A DNA stretch of 64,000 nt from G965207345 sp965207345. GTDB lineage: Bacteria; Pseudomonadota; Gammaproteobacteria; PS1; Pseudothioglobaceae. Below, piece by piece: positions 55,237-63,529 of this stretch (positions are counted from its first letter, which is position 1; every line of letters begins with the position of its first letter). The notes beneath the pieces were generated by a model that was not told the DNA's origin, made no database searches, and saw nothing but the letters and a program-made list of their open reading frames with translations. Location of the stretch: the NCBI GenBank assembly GCA_965207345.1, contig OZ242280.1:1054001-1118000 (forward strand). Direction: 5' to 3'. Both the position numbers and the translations under genes were made by a program.

Positions 55237-55591
55237 AATGCCTAGGGCTTTTTCTTTGGTAGTTGCTACTGTTTCACTAATTTCATCAAGATTTGGATAA
55301 TGATGGGCTTTTTGGTTTGTGCCACGCATAGGGAGTTTCTGCCCATTTATATAAATCGTATAAATTATAACCATCCCAAAGCCCACCGTGAATTTGAAAC
55401 TCAGGATTATCACAAGGTATAGTGATAGTATCAGCAGTATAGGTTTGTATTTTTACTGCATCGGAACCTGCTGTTTTTGCTGCTTTAATACTTTTAAATG
55501 CTCGTTCTATATCGCCATTATGGTTTGCTGATAGTTCAGCGATGATATAAGGAGTTTATTTGGTATTTATTATTCTATTGTTTATTTTCAT
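55237..55591 (-). pseudogene. 5' fragment of a second pseI, with an internal deletion
   Basis: Starts ATG at 55591 and encodes the same first 90 or so residues as pseI (ANHNGDIERAFKSIKAAKT onwards). At 55314-55325 the sequence GGTTTGTGCCAC, which occurs twice in pseI (51811-51822 and 51968-51979), is the point where the intervening 157 bases are missing, so the frame is lost. Beyond it, to about 55237, the match is patchy. The gene then ends with no barrel core. Confidence 0.85.
55314..55590 (-). repeat. Direct repeat, relic copy
   Basis: Partner of 51968-52244, same orientation, 277 bp with three differences in my reading. Confidence 0.92.
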
Positions 55592-55669
55592 TATTAATAA
55601 TTAACCGCTATAAAATCTTTAAAATTAACTAAATGATGTTCTATGATATTAAACTAATATTTATGAATA

Positions 55670-56545
55670 TTATTTTATACGCGATGCGTAGATTATAATT
55701 ACTCTACCCATATTTACGCGAGCACAGCTTTTATAATAATTAACATAATTTTCTATACCTTGTTTGAACATAAAATTATCAATAACCATTCTTGCTTGAT
55801 GTGCTTGTTTTCCCTTTGCCTGATTTTTAACATAATTTGAATGAGGGTTGACTAAATATTGCTCAATTGGAAAATCAGTCATCAGTAGCTTAATTTTAAA
55901 ACCCAAGAATTTTAGTAACTTTGTTAAAGACTGAATATTAAAATAATGTAAATGTTCAGGCGGGGAAAGCCAAGTATTGTCAGAAAATTTTTTTTCTAAT
56001 AGCATTTTTTGAAAGAGAGAAAAATCATTAGGCACAATAATCCTAAGTAGAGACGATGTTGAAAATAATAATTTTTGCACATCTTTAAGAAGTTTAGCCG
56101 GATGTATTACATGTTCTAGCACGTTTGTTAAATTGATAAAATGATATTTTTCCTTATTTTCTATATTATCTTTTATAATTTTATAAATGTCGCCTTGAGT
56201 AAATAAATCAAGTAATTCCGGGTTGTGCCAAGAAACTGCAAATTTAGAAAAATCGCTGGTAAAAACTTGATATTTTTTATTGTAGAAATACTTAGCAAAA
56301 TACCCTTCACCGCAACCAATGTCAAATAAACGGTAACCATCAATATTGAGTTTAGCGCATAACCACTCAGCAACTTTAGCTTTGTTCTCAATATAAATGC
56401 ATTCTGTTTTATGATATACCTTTTGATAATTTCCTTTATTTTCTTGAAAATATTTTTGCTGATAAAATTTTGCTAATTCTTCCTCTGCTGGCATATTTAC
56501 AACAGAGTAAAAACCACATTTATGTTGTTTGATCTTGATATCCAT
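55670..56545 (-). CDS. Class I SAM methyltransferase
   Basis: 291 aa. SAM site RLFDIGCGEGYFAKYFYNK, then FSKFAVSWHNPELLDLF, INLTNVLEHVIHPAKLLKDV and a Tyr/His-rich CLSPPEHLHYFN-like segment (LSPPEHLHYFNIQSLTKLL), as in UbiG/Methyltransf_23 family enzymes of glycan loci. It overlaps pseH by 26 bp. The substrate is unknown. Confidence 0.82.
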   Translation of the reverse strand: MDIKIKQHKCGFYSVVNMPAEEELAKFYQQKYFQENKGNYQKVYHKTECIYIENKAKVAEWLCAKLNIDGYRLFDIGCGEGYFAKYFYNKKYQVFTSDFSKFAVSWHNPELLDLFTQGDIYKIIKDNIENKEKYHFINLTNVLEHVIHPAKLLKDVQKLLFSTSSLLRIIVPNDFSLFQKMLLEKKFSDNTWLSPPEHLHYFNIQSLTKLLKFLGFKIKLLMTDFPIEQYLVNPHSNYVKNQAKGKQAHQARMVIDNFMFKQGIENYVNYYKSCARVNMGRVIIIYASRIK

Positions 56546-57032
56546 TTTTTGTCAACCTCATTTCTATAACTAATTCTTTTTTATTATTTTTTATTTTCTC
56601 ATATTGATTACTTTTTATAAACCCAAAGCGTTGGTGTAATTTAATAACTGCTTTATTAAAAGCAAAAGTTTCGCAAATCAAAGTTTTAATTGCTAAAACC
56701 TTAAAGACATATTCAATACTTTCTGATTCAATTTTTTGCCAAAGTAGTAATTTTTCTAAAGCATTTTTAGCGTTTAAATTTTTAAAATAAAATCCCCAAT
56801 GTGCAGAATAATTAGCAAAATTTATATCAAAGAAATATGAGATACCATAATCAATATTATCCATACAAAAAATAAATGCTTGTTGCGCATCGCTTTGGCT
56901 AACTTTTTTCCACCATTTTAGATGCTCTTCCAAAGATATCATATGGTCTGTAAACATTACAGCACGCATTTTTTCTTGATTTCTCCATTTTAAAATCGTA
57001 ACTAAATCTTCTTCTAGAATTTCTCTTAACAT
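56520..57032 (-). CDS. pseH: UDP-4-amino-sugar N-acetyltransferase PseH
   Basis: 170 aa GNAT-fold enzyme. RNQEKMRAVMFTDHMISLEE, then FYFKNLNAKNALEKLLLWQK and ETFAFNKAVIKLHQRFGFIK match PseH. It acetylates the 4-amino group of UDP-4-amino-4,6-dideoxy-AltNAc. Located directly after pseG, as in other pse loci. Confidence 0.85.
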   Translation of the reverse strand: MLREILEEDLVTILKWRNQEKMRAVMFTDHMISLEEHLKWWKKVSQSDAQQAFIFCMDNIDYGISYFFDINFANYSAHWGFYFKNLNAKNALEKLLLWQKIESESIEYVFKVLAIKTLICETFAFNKAVIKLHQRFGFIKSNQYEKIKNNKKELVIEMRLTKNGYQDQTT

Positions 57033-57040
57033 TTAGATTT

Positions 57041-57937
57041 CTATCTTAAAATAGCTTGAATATGAGATGACAAAATATCAATATTAAATTCGTGCAAAAC
57101 ATGGTATTTATTTTGTTTTAGATATTTATAAAATAGTTTTTGGTTTTTTGCTGTTTTAATAGCAATAAATGGTAAATTTAAAATCATAACTTCATATACA
57201 ATTACACTAGGAGTAACAACCGCAAAATCACTATTATCCATCAAATAAGCAATATTTTCATTGTCAATATGAATATTTAAAGGACTATGCTTTTGGGCAA
57301 AATTTTGTAATTTACTGATATTTCTATTTGCACTGGTTGTGGCTAGATTAATAATTATATCATCAAATCGCATTAAAACCTTTAAAACTAATAAGCTAAT
57401 ATTACTATAATCAACACCGCCCATAGCAACAAATGCAGTTGGTTTTTTTTTATTTATTTGACGTTTTTTAGATATTATTTTTTTAAATTCATCGCGAATT
57501 AGCGTATATTTTTTACCACACCTAATTTCACAATTATCAGGTACTAAGTCTTTATATTGTTCTTTCTTAGCATAAATATTATGATTGAGCAAAATATCAC
57601 AATAATGTTTTTGATAAGTATCATCAAAACTTAAGATTTTTACCCCTGTTTTTTCTTTAATATATTTTTCATAATTATAATCAATTTCATAATGATCAAA
57701 AACTACCATATCAATATTATTTTTTATGATAATACTATTTAATTCTTTATCCGTATTACTCGTAAGTGTAATAATTGGGTAATTATTTTTTTTGATTTTT
57801 TGATGAGCGCTTCCTGATAAATTTTGTGTGGCAAAAATAACATGTTGTTGTTGATATTGCTGAGCTAACACAAGGCAACGCATCAAATGCCCTAAGCCAA
57901 TTGTTGAAGATGAATCAACTCTAAATAAAATATTCAT
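57041..57937 (-). CDS. pseG: UDP-2,4-diacetamido-trideoxy-altropyranose hydrolase PseG
   Basis: 298 aa GT-B-like hydrolase. Starts with the signature RVDSSSTIGLGHLMRCLVLA (His in GLGHLMRC), with later VAMGGVDYSNISLLVLKVL and TPSVIVYEVMILNLPFIAIK. It removes UDP to give the free 2,4-diacetamido sugar for PseI. Lies 8 bp before pseH. Confidence 0.92.
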   Translation of the reverse strand: MNILFRVDSSSTIGLGHLMRCLVLAQQYQQQHVIFATQNLSGSAHQKIKKNNYPIITLTSNTDKELNSIIIKNNIDMVVFDHYEIDYNYEKYIKEKTGVKILSFDDTYQKHYCDILLNHNIYAKKEQYKDLVPDNCEIRCGKKYTLIRDEFKKIISKKRQINKKKPTAFVAMGGVDYSNISLLVLKVLMRFDDIIINLATTSANRNISKLQNFAQKHSPLNIHIDNENIAYLMDNSDFAVVTPSVIVYEVMILNLPFIAIKTAKNQKLFYKYLKQNKYHVLHEFNIDILSSHIQAILR

Positions 57938-57940
57938 CTA

Positions 57941-58426
57941 TCAAAGTAGCAGAGACATGGTGAGGTTATTATCGTTTTTACTAACAATATCAAAACCTAT
58001 TTTTTGATATGCCAATAGGGCAAATATATTTTTTTGATGAACACCTAAGAAAATAGTTTGTATGTTGCAATTATTTTTTAAATAATGATTACTAGCAGTA
58101 ATAACTTCACTCGCTACACCTTTTCCACGCCAGTTTTTATCGCCAATTAATATACCCATAGTAGCTTTTTTATTTTTAAAATCTATAGGTTCGTATTTGA
58201 TATTACCGATGTGCTGATGAGTTTTTTTTGTGAATATCGCTAAAAATAATACACTTCTTCTATTCTCTCTGTTTTTAACATATTGTTTTAAGTCTGCTAA
58301 TGTTGATATTTTTTTTGCGTAATCAATATAACTACCAGTGTTTTTTAATGTTAACCATGATAAATAGTTATAATTGACATAATCTTTCGTTAAAGGCTTT
58401 AGAATAAAACGTTTAGTATCAATCAT
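57941..58426 (-). CDS. GNAT N-acetyltransferase, RimJ-like
   Basis: 161 aa. GNAT signature GDKNWRGKGVASEVI (acetyl-CoA loop) and FALLAYQKIGFDIVSKN near the end. Distinct from PseH, so the locus has a second GNAT enzyme, probably for an extra N-acyl decoration or for the amino group installed by the class III aminotransferase. Four bases separate it from pseG. Confidence 0.82.
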   Translation of the reverse strand: MIDTKRFILKPLTKDYVNYNYLSWLTLKNTGSYIDYAKKISTLADLKQYVKNRENRRSVLFLAIFTKKTHQHIGNIKYEPIDFKNKKATMGILIGDKNWRGKGVASEVITASNHYLKNNCNIQTIFLGVHQKNIFALLAYQKIGFDIVSKNDNNLTMSLLL

Positions 58427-58493
58427 CTTTATTGTGTATAAAAGAGTAAGAGCACTATATAATCATTTATTAGGTTTTTTCATCTCTCTGTTT

Positions 58494-59771
58494 TTATCTT
58501 ACTTTAAATAAGGCTTTTAATGGTTTACAGTTTAATTGTTCTAGTAGAGTTTTATTATTAATAGCGCCTACAATAATGGGAATAATTTCATTATAGGCTG
58601 CTAATAGTTTGTCAATATCGCTTTTTTTATGAGCATAGCTTAGATTATGAGTGCCTAGTATTAATATCCCTCGTTTAAACATTTCTTGTAAAAAAAGCGT
58701 TTTAATTTCAAGTACACTATAAGTTAGATTCTCTTTAATATGTAAAAAACTCCAAGCAGGATGGCCAGACACTGAAAATATATTGTTTGCTTTATATTTT
58801 TTTATAATAGTTTGTAATCTTGTTATGAGTTGTTCACCTAGCATTTTAAAATGCTCGGTTATATTATATTTTTGATATTTATTAATAGTAGCATGAGCAG
58901 CAGCAAGCGAAAGTGTTTCACCACCAAAAGTGCTTGAAAAAAATATATTCTCCATTGTTGCCATTATTTTTTCCCTACCTACAATAGCAGAAAGAGGCAT
59001 ACCATTTGCCATACCTTTACCGAAAGTTGCTAGATCAGGCGTAACATCAAATAAAGCTTGTGCACCGCCAATATGTAAACGAAATCCCGTAACTGTTTCA
59101 TCAAAAATAAGAATAGCATTATGTTTGTGTGTCAATGCTTTAACTTTTTGCAAAAAATTATTTTTTGGATAGTCAGTATTCATTGGCTCTAAAATAACCG
59201 CTGCTAATTGATGTTTAGAAAATAGTAATTCTAACGAGCTAATATCATTATAAAGAAAAGTATGCGTGAGATTTTTTACCATATTAGGTACACCTAAATC
59301 TCTTGAGGTTGAAGCAATATACCAATCTTGCCAGCCATGATAACCACATACAGCAATATGTTCTTTATTTGTAAAAGCACGTGCAAGTCGGATAGCAGCT
59401 GAAGTAGCATCTGTGCCATTTTTACCAAATCTAACTTTTTGTGCACAAGGTATTAGCGCTATTAATTTTTGTGCAAATTGCGTTTCTAACTTATGTGGTA
59501 GTGAAAAAGTAATGCCATTTTGCATTTGTAATTTTATGGCATTATCAATATCGTTATCGCAATAACCAATTGTTACTGCTGCTAAAGAATTAACAAAGTC
59601 AATATATTCATTACCATCAATATCCCAGACTTTAGCACCCTTTCCCCGCTCAATAAATAAAGGTGCTGATCCTTTTGGGTATTGAGTAATACTTTTACTA
59701 AAAGTTTGCGAAGCAAGCGGAATTGATTTTAGCGCTTGTTGTAAAAAAGTATTAGAATTTTTGTAATTCAT
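58494..59771 (-). CDS. Class III aminotransferase (GSA-aminomutase-like)
   Basis: 425 aa PLP enzyme. VWDIDGNEYIDFVNSLAAVT, GYHGWQDWYIAST, ILIFDETVTGFR and PLP lysine Lys252 in FGKGMANGMP. Related to glutamate-1-semialdehyde 2,1-aminomutase, but the heme/tetrapyrrole role is unlikely inside a glycan locus. It overlaps pseF by 4 bp. It probably aminates a keto-sugar made by the aldo/keto reductase or the fused reductase; this is inferred from position. Confidence 0.85.
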   Translation of the reverse strand: MNYKNSNTFLQQALKSIPLASQTFSKSITQYPKGSAPLFIERGKGAKVWDIDGNEYIDFVNSLAAVTIGYCDNDIDNAIKLQMQNGITFSLPHKLETQFAQKLIALIPCAQKVRFGKNGTDATSAAIRLARAFTNKEHIAVCGYHGWQDWYIASTSRDLGVPNMVKNLTHTFLYNDISSLELLFSKHQLAAVILEPMNTDYPKNNFLQKVKALTHKHNAILIFDETVTGFRLHIGGAQALFDVTPDLATFGKGMANGMPLSAIVGREKIMATMENIFFSSTFGGETLSLAAAHATINKYQKYNITEHFKMLGEQLITRLQTIIKKYKANNIFSVSGHPAWSFLHIKENLTYSVLEIKTLFLQEMFKRGILILGTHNLSYAHKKSDIDKLLAAYNEIIPIIVGAINNKTLLEQLNCKPLKALFKVR

Positions 59772-60529
59772 TGCATAGTATCGCCTTTTAGCGATTTTTG
59801 CAGACCTTCATTTCTTTGAAATAATTGGTTGATTCTTGTTAATCCTGGTTGATTTTTAAGTAAATTTAAAATATCTTGAGTTAGAAATTTTGGATTATTA
59901 ACATAGAGTGTCTGGTAAATTTTCTCAATTAATATGAAGTCTTCTAGCTCATCAACTGTCCATCTTAAATGAGATAGATTTATTTTACTTTTTAAAATAC
60001 CAATTTTAAACTGCTTTTTATGGTCATTAATATAAAGTGTTACATGTTCTTTTTGAGAGGGTTTTGTTGCTTTTTGCCAAACCTCTTCTAGTGTATTTGC
60101 TGTCATTATTTCTGCGTCAAGTCCATCAGGGTAGGTGGCGATAACCGCATTATTTGTATAATCAAACTGTTTTCGTAGATGATAATAAATGAGTTGGTCA
60201 ATAACCTCCCAATCAGTAACAGGGCAATCTGCTGTTAGGCGGACAATATGTTGTGCAGGGTGTTTTTTATAGCATTGATAATATCTATCTAAGACATTGT
60301 TTAAACTACCTGCAAATACCTCTATATAATTCTTTTTACAAAGTTCAACGATTTTTTTATCTTCATTATTATTACTGGTTGCCACAATAAGTTTATTAAT
60401 TAATTGGCTGTTTTGAATGCGCTCTATTTGGTGCAATAACATCTCTTTGCCTAGTATGGGTTTTAGCACTTTATTAACTAACCTAGTGGATGAAGTTCTA
60501 GCCTGCAATATTGCGATTATATTTTCCAT
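59768..60529 (-). CDS. pseF: Pseudaminic acid cytidylyltransferase (PseF/SpsF-like)
   Basis: 253 aa. Nucleotidyltransferase start ENIIAILQARTSSTRLVNKV (cf. AI..R..S.RL..K), LTADCPVTDWEVIDQLI and RWTVDELEDFILIEKIY. SpsF/NeuA-related family that charges nonulosonates with CMP. It overlaps the aldo/keto reductase gene by 13 bp and the aminotransferase gene by 4 bp. Confidence 0.8.
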   Translation of the reverse strand: MENIIAILQARTSSTRLVNKVLKPILGKEMLLHQIERIQNSQLINKLIVATSNNNEDKKIVELCKKNYIEVFAGSLNNVLDRYYQCYKKHPAQHIVRLTADCPVTDWEVIDQLIYYHLRKQFDYTNNAVIATYPDGLDAEIMTANTLEEVWQKATKPSQKEHVTLYINDHKKQFKIGILKSKINLSHLRWTVDELEDFILIEKIYQTLYVNNPKFLTQDILNLLKNQPGLTRINQLFQRNEGLQKSLKGDTMQ

Positions 60530-61362
60530 AAAGCGGGATTAATTAAAAATTTATCATGATTAATAAACTGGTCATAGTTTAGGTTTATTTGATTATTACT
60601 AGCAATAATAATTTTTGTTAATTGCCGGCTATTGATAACACCAACGAGTATTTTATCCAATTCTTTAAGGGATAATACAAAATTTAAACAAGCGGATAGA
60701 GGGCTTACACAATGTTTGTTTAATGTTGCAAAATAATGTTTGAAATGGGGTTGCCAGTTAGTAAAATAGGCATAATTAGTTTTTTCTAATAATAGGCCTT
60801 GTAAAAAAATGCTTCTAGCATGAATTTCTATATTTTTTTGTTTTAATTTTTGTAGTTGTCCACCTTTTATAAGTCTTTGGTCAAATACATTAATTGGCAC
60901 TTGAATAATATCAAAATTAAAATTTTCTAATAAAAAATCTACTTGTTTTGAGGTGTAAGTGGAAAAACCCAATTTCTTAATAATACCTTGTTGTTTTAGA
61001 GTGGTTAGTTTTTTATATAATTTTTTAAAATTATCTTGATAAATGTCATTTGCATTATGAATGAGTAAGCCATAGACTGATTGTTTATTTAAGTTTTTTA
61101 AAGATTTTTTAAAATAGTTTATTACTGAGTCTACACTAGTAAATCGGGCAGTTTTTGTGATTATATGCCAGTTATAGCTATCTGTTGTATCGCCTAATAT
61201 TTGCTCACTATTCCCATAAGCAGGTGAAGTATCCAATGTATTAATGCCAGCGTTTTTTGCTGTTTGTAAAATATTTTTTACTTCATTTATAGGGGTTTTG
61301 CCAGCCTTATTGCTAATACCATAATCTAAGCCAAATTGAACCGTGCCTATTGCTAGTTTCAT
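60517..61362 (-). CDS. Aldo/keto reductase
   Basis: 281 aa (beta/alpha)8 enzyme. KLAIGTVQFGLDYGISNKAG, INTLDTSPAYGNSEQILGD (the catalytic DTSPAYG, with Asp and Tyr), IIKKLGFSTYTSKQVDF and PLSACLNFVLSLKELDKILV. It reduces a sugar ketone with NAD(P)H. Coupled by a 4-bp overlap to the fused pseC gene upstream and overlapping pseF downstream. AKR genes with SpsF-like genes recur in nonulosonate loci. Confidence 0.87.
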   Translation of the reverse strand: MKLAIGTVQFGLDYGISNKAGKTPINEVKNILQTAKNAGINTLDTSPAYGNSEQILGDTTDSYNWHIITKTARFTSVDSVINYFKKSLKNLNKQSVYGLLIHNANDIYQDNFKKLYKKLTTLKQQGIIKKLGFSTYTSKQVDFLLENFNFDIIQVPINVFDQRLIKGGQLQKLKQKNIEIHARSIFLQGLLLEKTNYAYFTNWQPHFKHYFATLNKHCVSPLSACLNFVLSLKELDKILVGVINSRQLTKIIIASNNQINLNYDQFINHDKFLINPALWKI

Positions 61363-63491
61363 CGCTTGTTTGCCGATATGGTATTAATAATGTTTTTTAC
61401 AATATAATCTTGCTCATTATCGCTTAAACCATAATATAATGGAATAGAAAGCGCGTTTTGATAATAGTTAAAAGTTACCGGATAATCTGATATTTGATAG
61501 CCTAACTTTTTATAATATGGCTGCATAGGTATAGGGATATAATGCACTTGAGAACCGATACCTTGCTCGGCAAGTTTATTCATTAGGTGATTACGCGTGA
61601 TATTTAGTTTTTCAAAGTCAATATGAATAACATAAATATGATGTGAGCTGTGTTTTCTGAAATTTCTTTGTAGTGGTGTGATGATTTTATTTTGCATAAA
61701 AGCAAGATCGTATTGTTTAACAAGTTCATATCTTCTTTTTAGAAATTTATCAATTTTATTCATTTGAGAGCTAGCTAATGCGCTTTGAATATCAGTAATA
61801 CGGTAGTTATAACCTAGATACTGCATCTCATAATACCAACGTTTTAGTTTATTATTCTCTAAAGCTTCTTCTCTATTAATGAGGGTATTATCTGCTACAC
61901 TAATACCAGGAAAATCAAAATTACCTTTAGTGATGCCATGACTTCTTAGCATGAATAATTTTCTATAAATTTGTTCGTTATTTGTGGTAATCATACCGCC
62001 TTCGCCTGCTGTAATTCCTTTGACAGGATGGAAAGAGAAAACACACATATCTGAGTAACGACAATTACCAACTCTAGATCCATCTTCATAAGTTGCACCA
62101 AGTGCGTGTACAGCATCTTCAATGATAGATAGGTGATATTTTCTCCCAAGTGTTTTAATATGTTTCATATCACAAGCTAAGCCGGCAAAATGCACAGGAA
62201 AAATAGCCTTGCTGTTTATGTTATTAGTAATCGCCTGTTCTAGTAATTTAGGGTTAATATTAAGTGTTTGCTTATCAATATCAACAAATATCGGCATTGC
62301 TCCTGTATAAAGAGCGGCATTGCTGGTTGCAACAAAAGTATTAGGTGTTGTTATTACGCCATCACCTTTAGTTAGACCTAAGGCTAGTGATGTTAAATGT
62401 AGAGCAGCTGTGCCGCTAGAAACTGCAATTGCATATTTTGCCCCAACATATTTTGCAATTTTTCTCTCAAATTCAAAAACTTTATTGCCTTGCGTAAGAA
62501 CACCGCTAGATAATGTTTGTGTTACTGCTTTTATATCATCCTTATCAATATAATGTTGACCATAAGGAATGATATTAACAATGGCTTGGTCCTCAGTTTT
62601 TTTATTAATTTCTTCTTGTTTAAGTTTTACAATCTGCTCTTCTAGACTAATAGGCAATTTTTTAATAGTTTGGCGAAGTTTAGCATTTGATAGGCTCATA
62701 TCTTTTGGACGCTTTACTAAATTTATTTTTTTTTCAATTTGACTCCTAGTAATAAGATGGGTGTTTAATTTAAAAGCATTTGCAACCTTAATGCCAAATT
62801 CATATTTTGATAAACGCTCACCACTGGTAACATTAAAAATTCCTTTAGCATCTAAATCAATAAGTTGATGGACACTCCTAACCAATTCAGCAATTAAAAT
62901 TGGTGTATAAAATATGTCATCAAATAATTCAACGCCGTGGTCATTTCTCAGATTATTAATAATAAAATCACTAAAGGATTTGCGATAACTTGTACCCCAG
63001 CCAAAAAAATTACTGCGAATAATCAGTGCTTCTGGATTATTTCTTAGAATAAATTTCTCAGACATATATTTGGTTTTTCCATACACATTAATTGGCATAC
63101 AAGACTTTTCTTCTGATGCAAAAGAGGCATTACCAGCAAATAAATGATCAGTTGAAATATGAATGAGTTTAGCACCATAATCTTTACAGGCACGCGTAAC
63201 ATTTTTTGTGAGACCTACATTCACCTCTTTTGCTAATTTTGGATTTTTTGCACAAGTTTCAATATTTGTCATACCTGCTGTGTGTACCACATAATCAATA
63301 TTATTTTCTGCTAAGGTGCGCGTTATTTCTATTTTAGAATGCAGGGATAATTTAATTGTTTGCACACCAGAAAGTGTGATATTTTTTTGATGTAGTGTCA
63401 GAATAACACAGTGTTTTTTTTTAATTAAATTTGCCCAATTTATTGCTAAAAGACCTGAACCGCCTGTGATTAAAATATTTTTTTTTTGCAT
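61359..63491 (-). CDS. pseC: Fused RmlD-like sugar reductase and PseC aminotransferase
   Basis: 710 aa. Residues 1-290 are an SDR/RmlD-type nucleotide-sugar reductase (GGSGLLA at 10-16, STDHLFAG at 113-120, YGKTK with Tyr137 and Lys141). A linker (about 291-305) leads to a full DegT/PseC aminotransferase (306-710) with GTAALHLTSLALGL at 360-373, IIEDA at 456-460 and PLP lysine Lys491 in SFHPVKGITAGEGG. PseC aminates the 4-keto product of PseB. One long open frame with no sign of assembly error. The joining of the two is unusual. Confidence 0.87.
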   Translation of the reverse strand: MQKKNILITGGSGLLAINWANLIKKKHCVILTLHQKNITLSGVQTIKLSLHSKIEITRTLAENNIDYVVHTAGMTNIETCAKNPKLAKEVNVGLTKNVTRACKDYGAKLIHISTDHLFAGNASFASEEKSCMPINVYGKTKYMSEKFILRNNPEALIIRSNFFGWGTSYRKSFSDFIINNLRNDHGVELFDDIFYTPILIAELVRSVHQLIDLDAKGIFNVTSGERLSKYEFGIKVANAFKLNTHLITRSQIEKKINLVKRPKDMSLSNAKLRQTIKKLPISLEEQIVKLKQEEINKKTEDQAIVNIIPYGQHYIDKDDIKAVTQTLSSGVLTQGNKVFEFERKIAKYVGAKYAIAVSSGTAALHLTSLALGLTKGDGVITTPNTFVATSNAALYTGAMPIFVDIDKQTLNINPKLLEQAITNNINSKAIFPVHFAGLACDMKHIKTLGRKYHLSIIEDAVHALGATYEDGSRVGNCRYSDMCVFSFHPVKGITAGEGGMITTNNEQIYRKLFMLRSHGITKGNFDFPGISVADNTLINREEALENNKLKRWYYEMQYLGYNYRITDIQSALASSQMNKIDKFLKRRYELVKQYDLAFMQNKIITPLQRNFRKHSSHHIYVIHIDFEKLNITRNHLMNKLAEQGIGSQVHYIPIPMQPYYKKLGYQISDYPVTFNYYQNALSIPLYYGLSDNEQDYIVKNIINTISANKR

Positions 63492-63529
63492 ATCATAAAA
63501 TAAGAAAAACTAATCTCACTGAAGAAAAA

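Noticed and set aside
55228..55413. A 61-codon frame that also appears at 51882-52067
   Set aside because: Its duplicate nature made it look like a repeated small gene, but both copies are out-of-frame readings of the pseI direct repeat.
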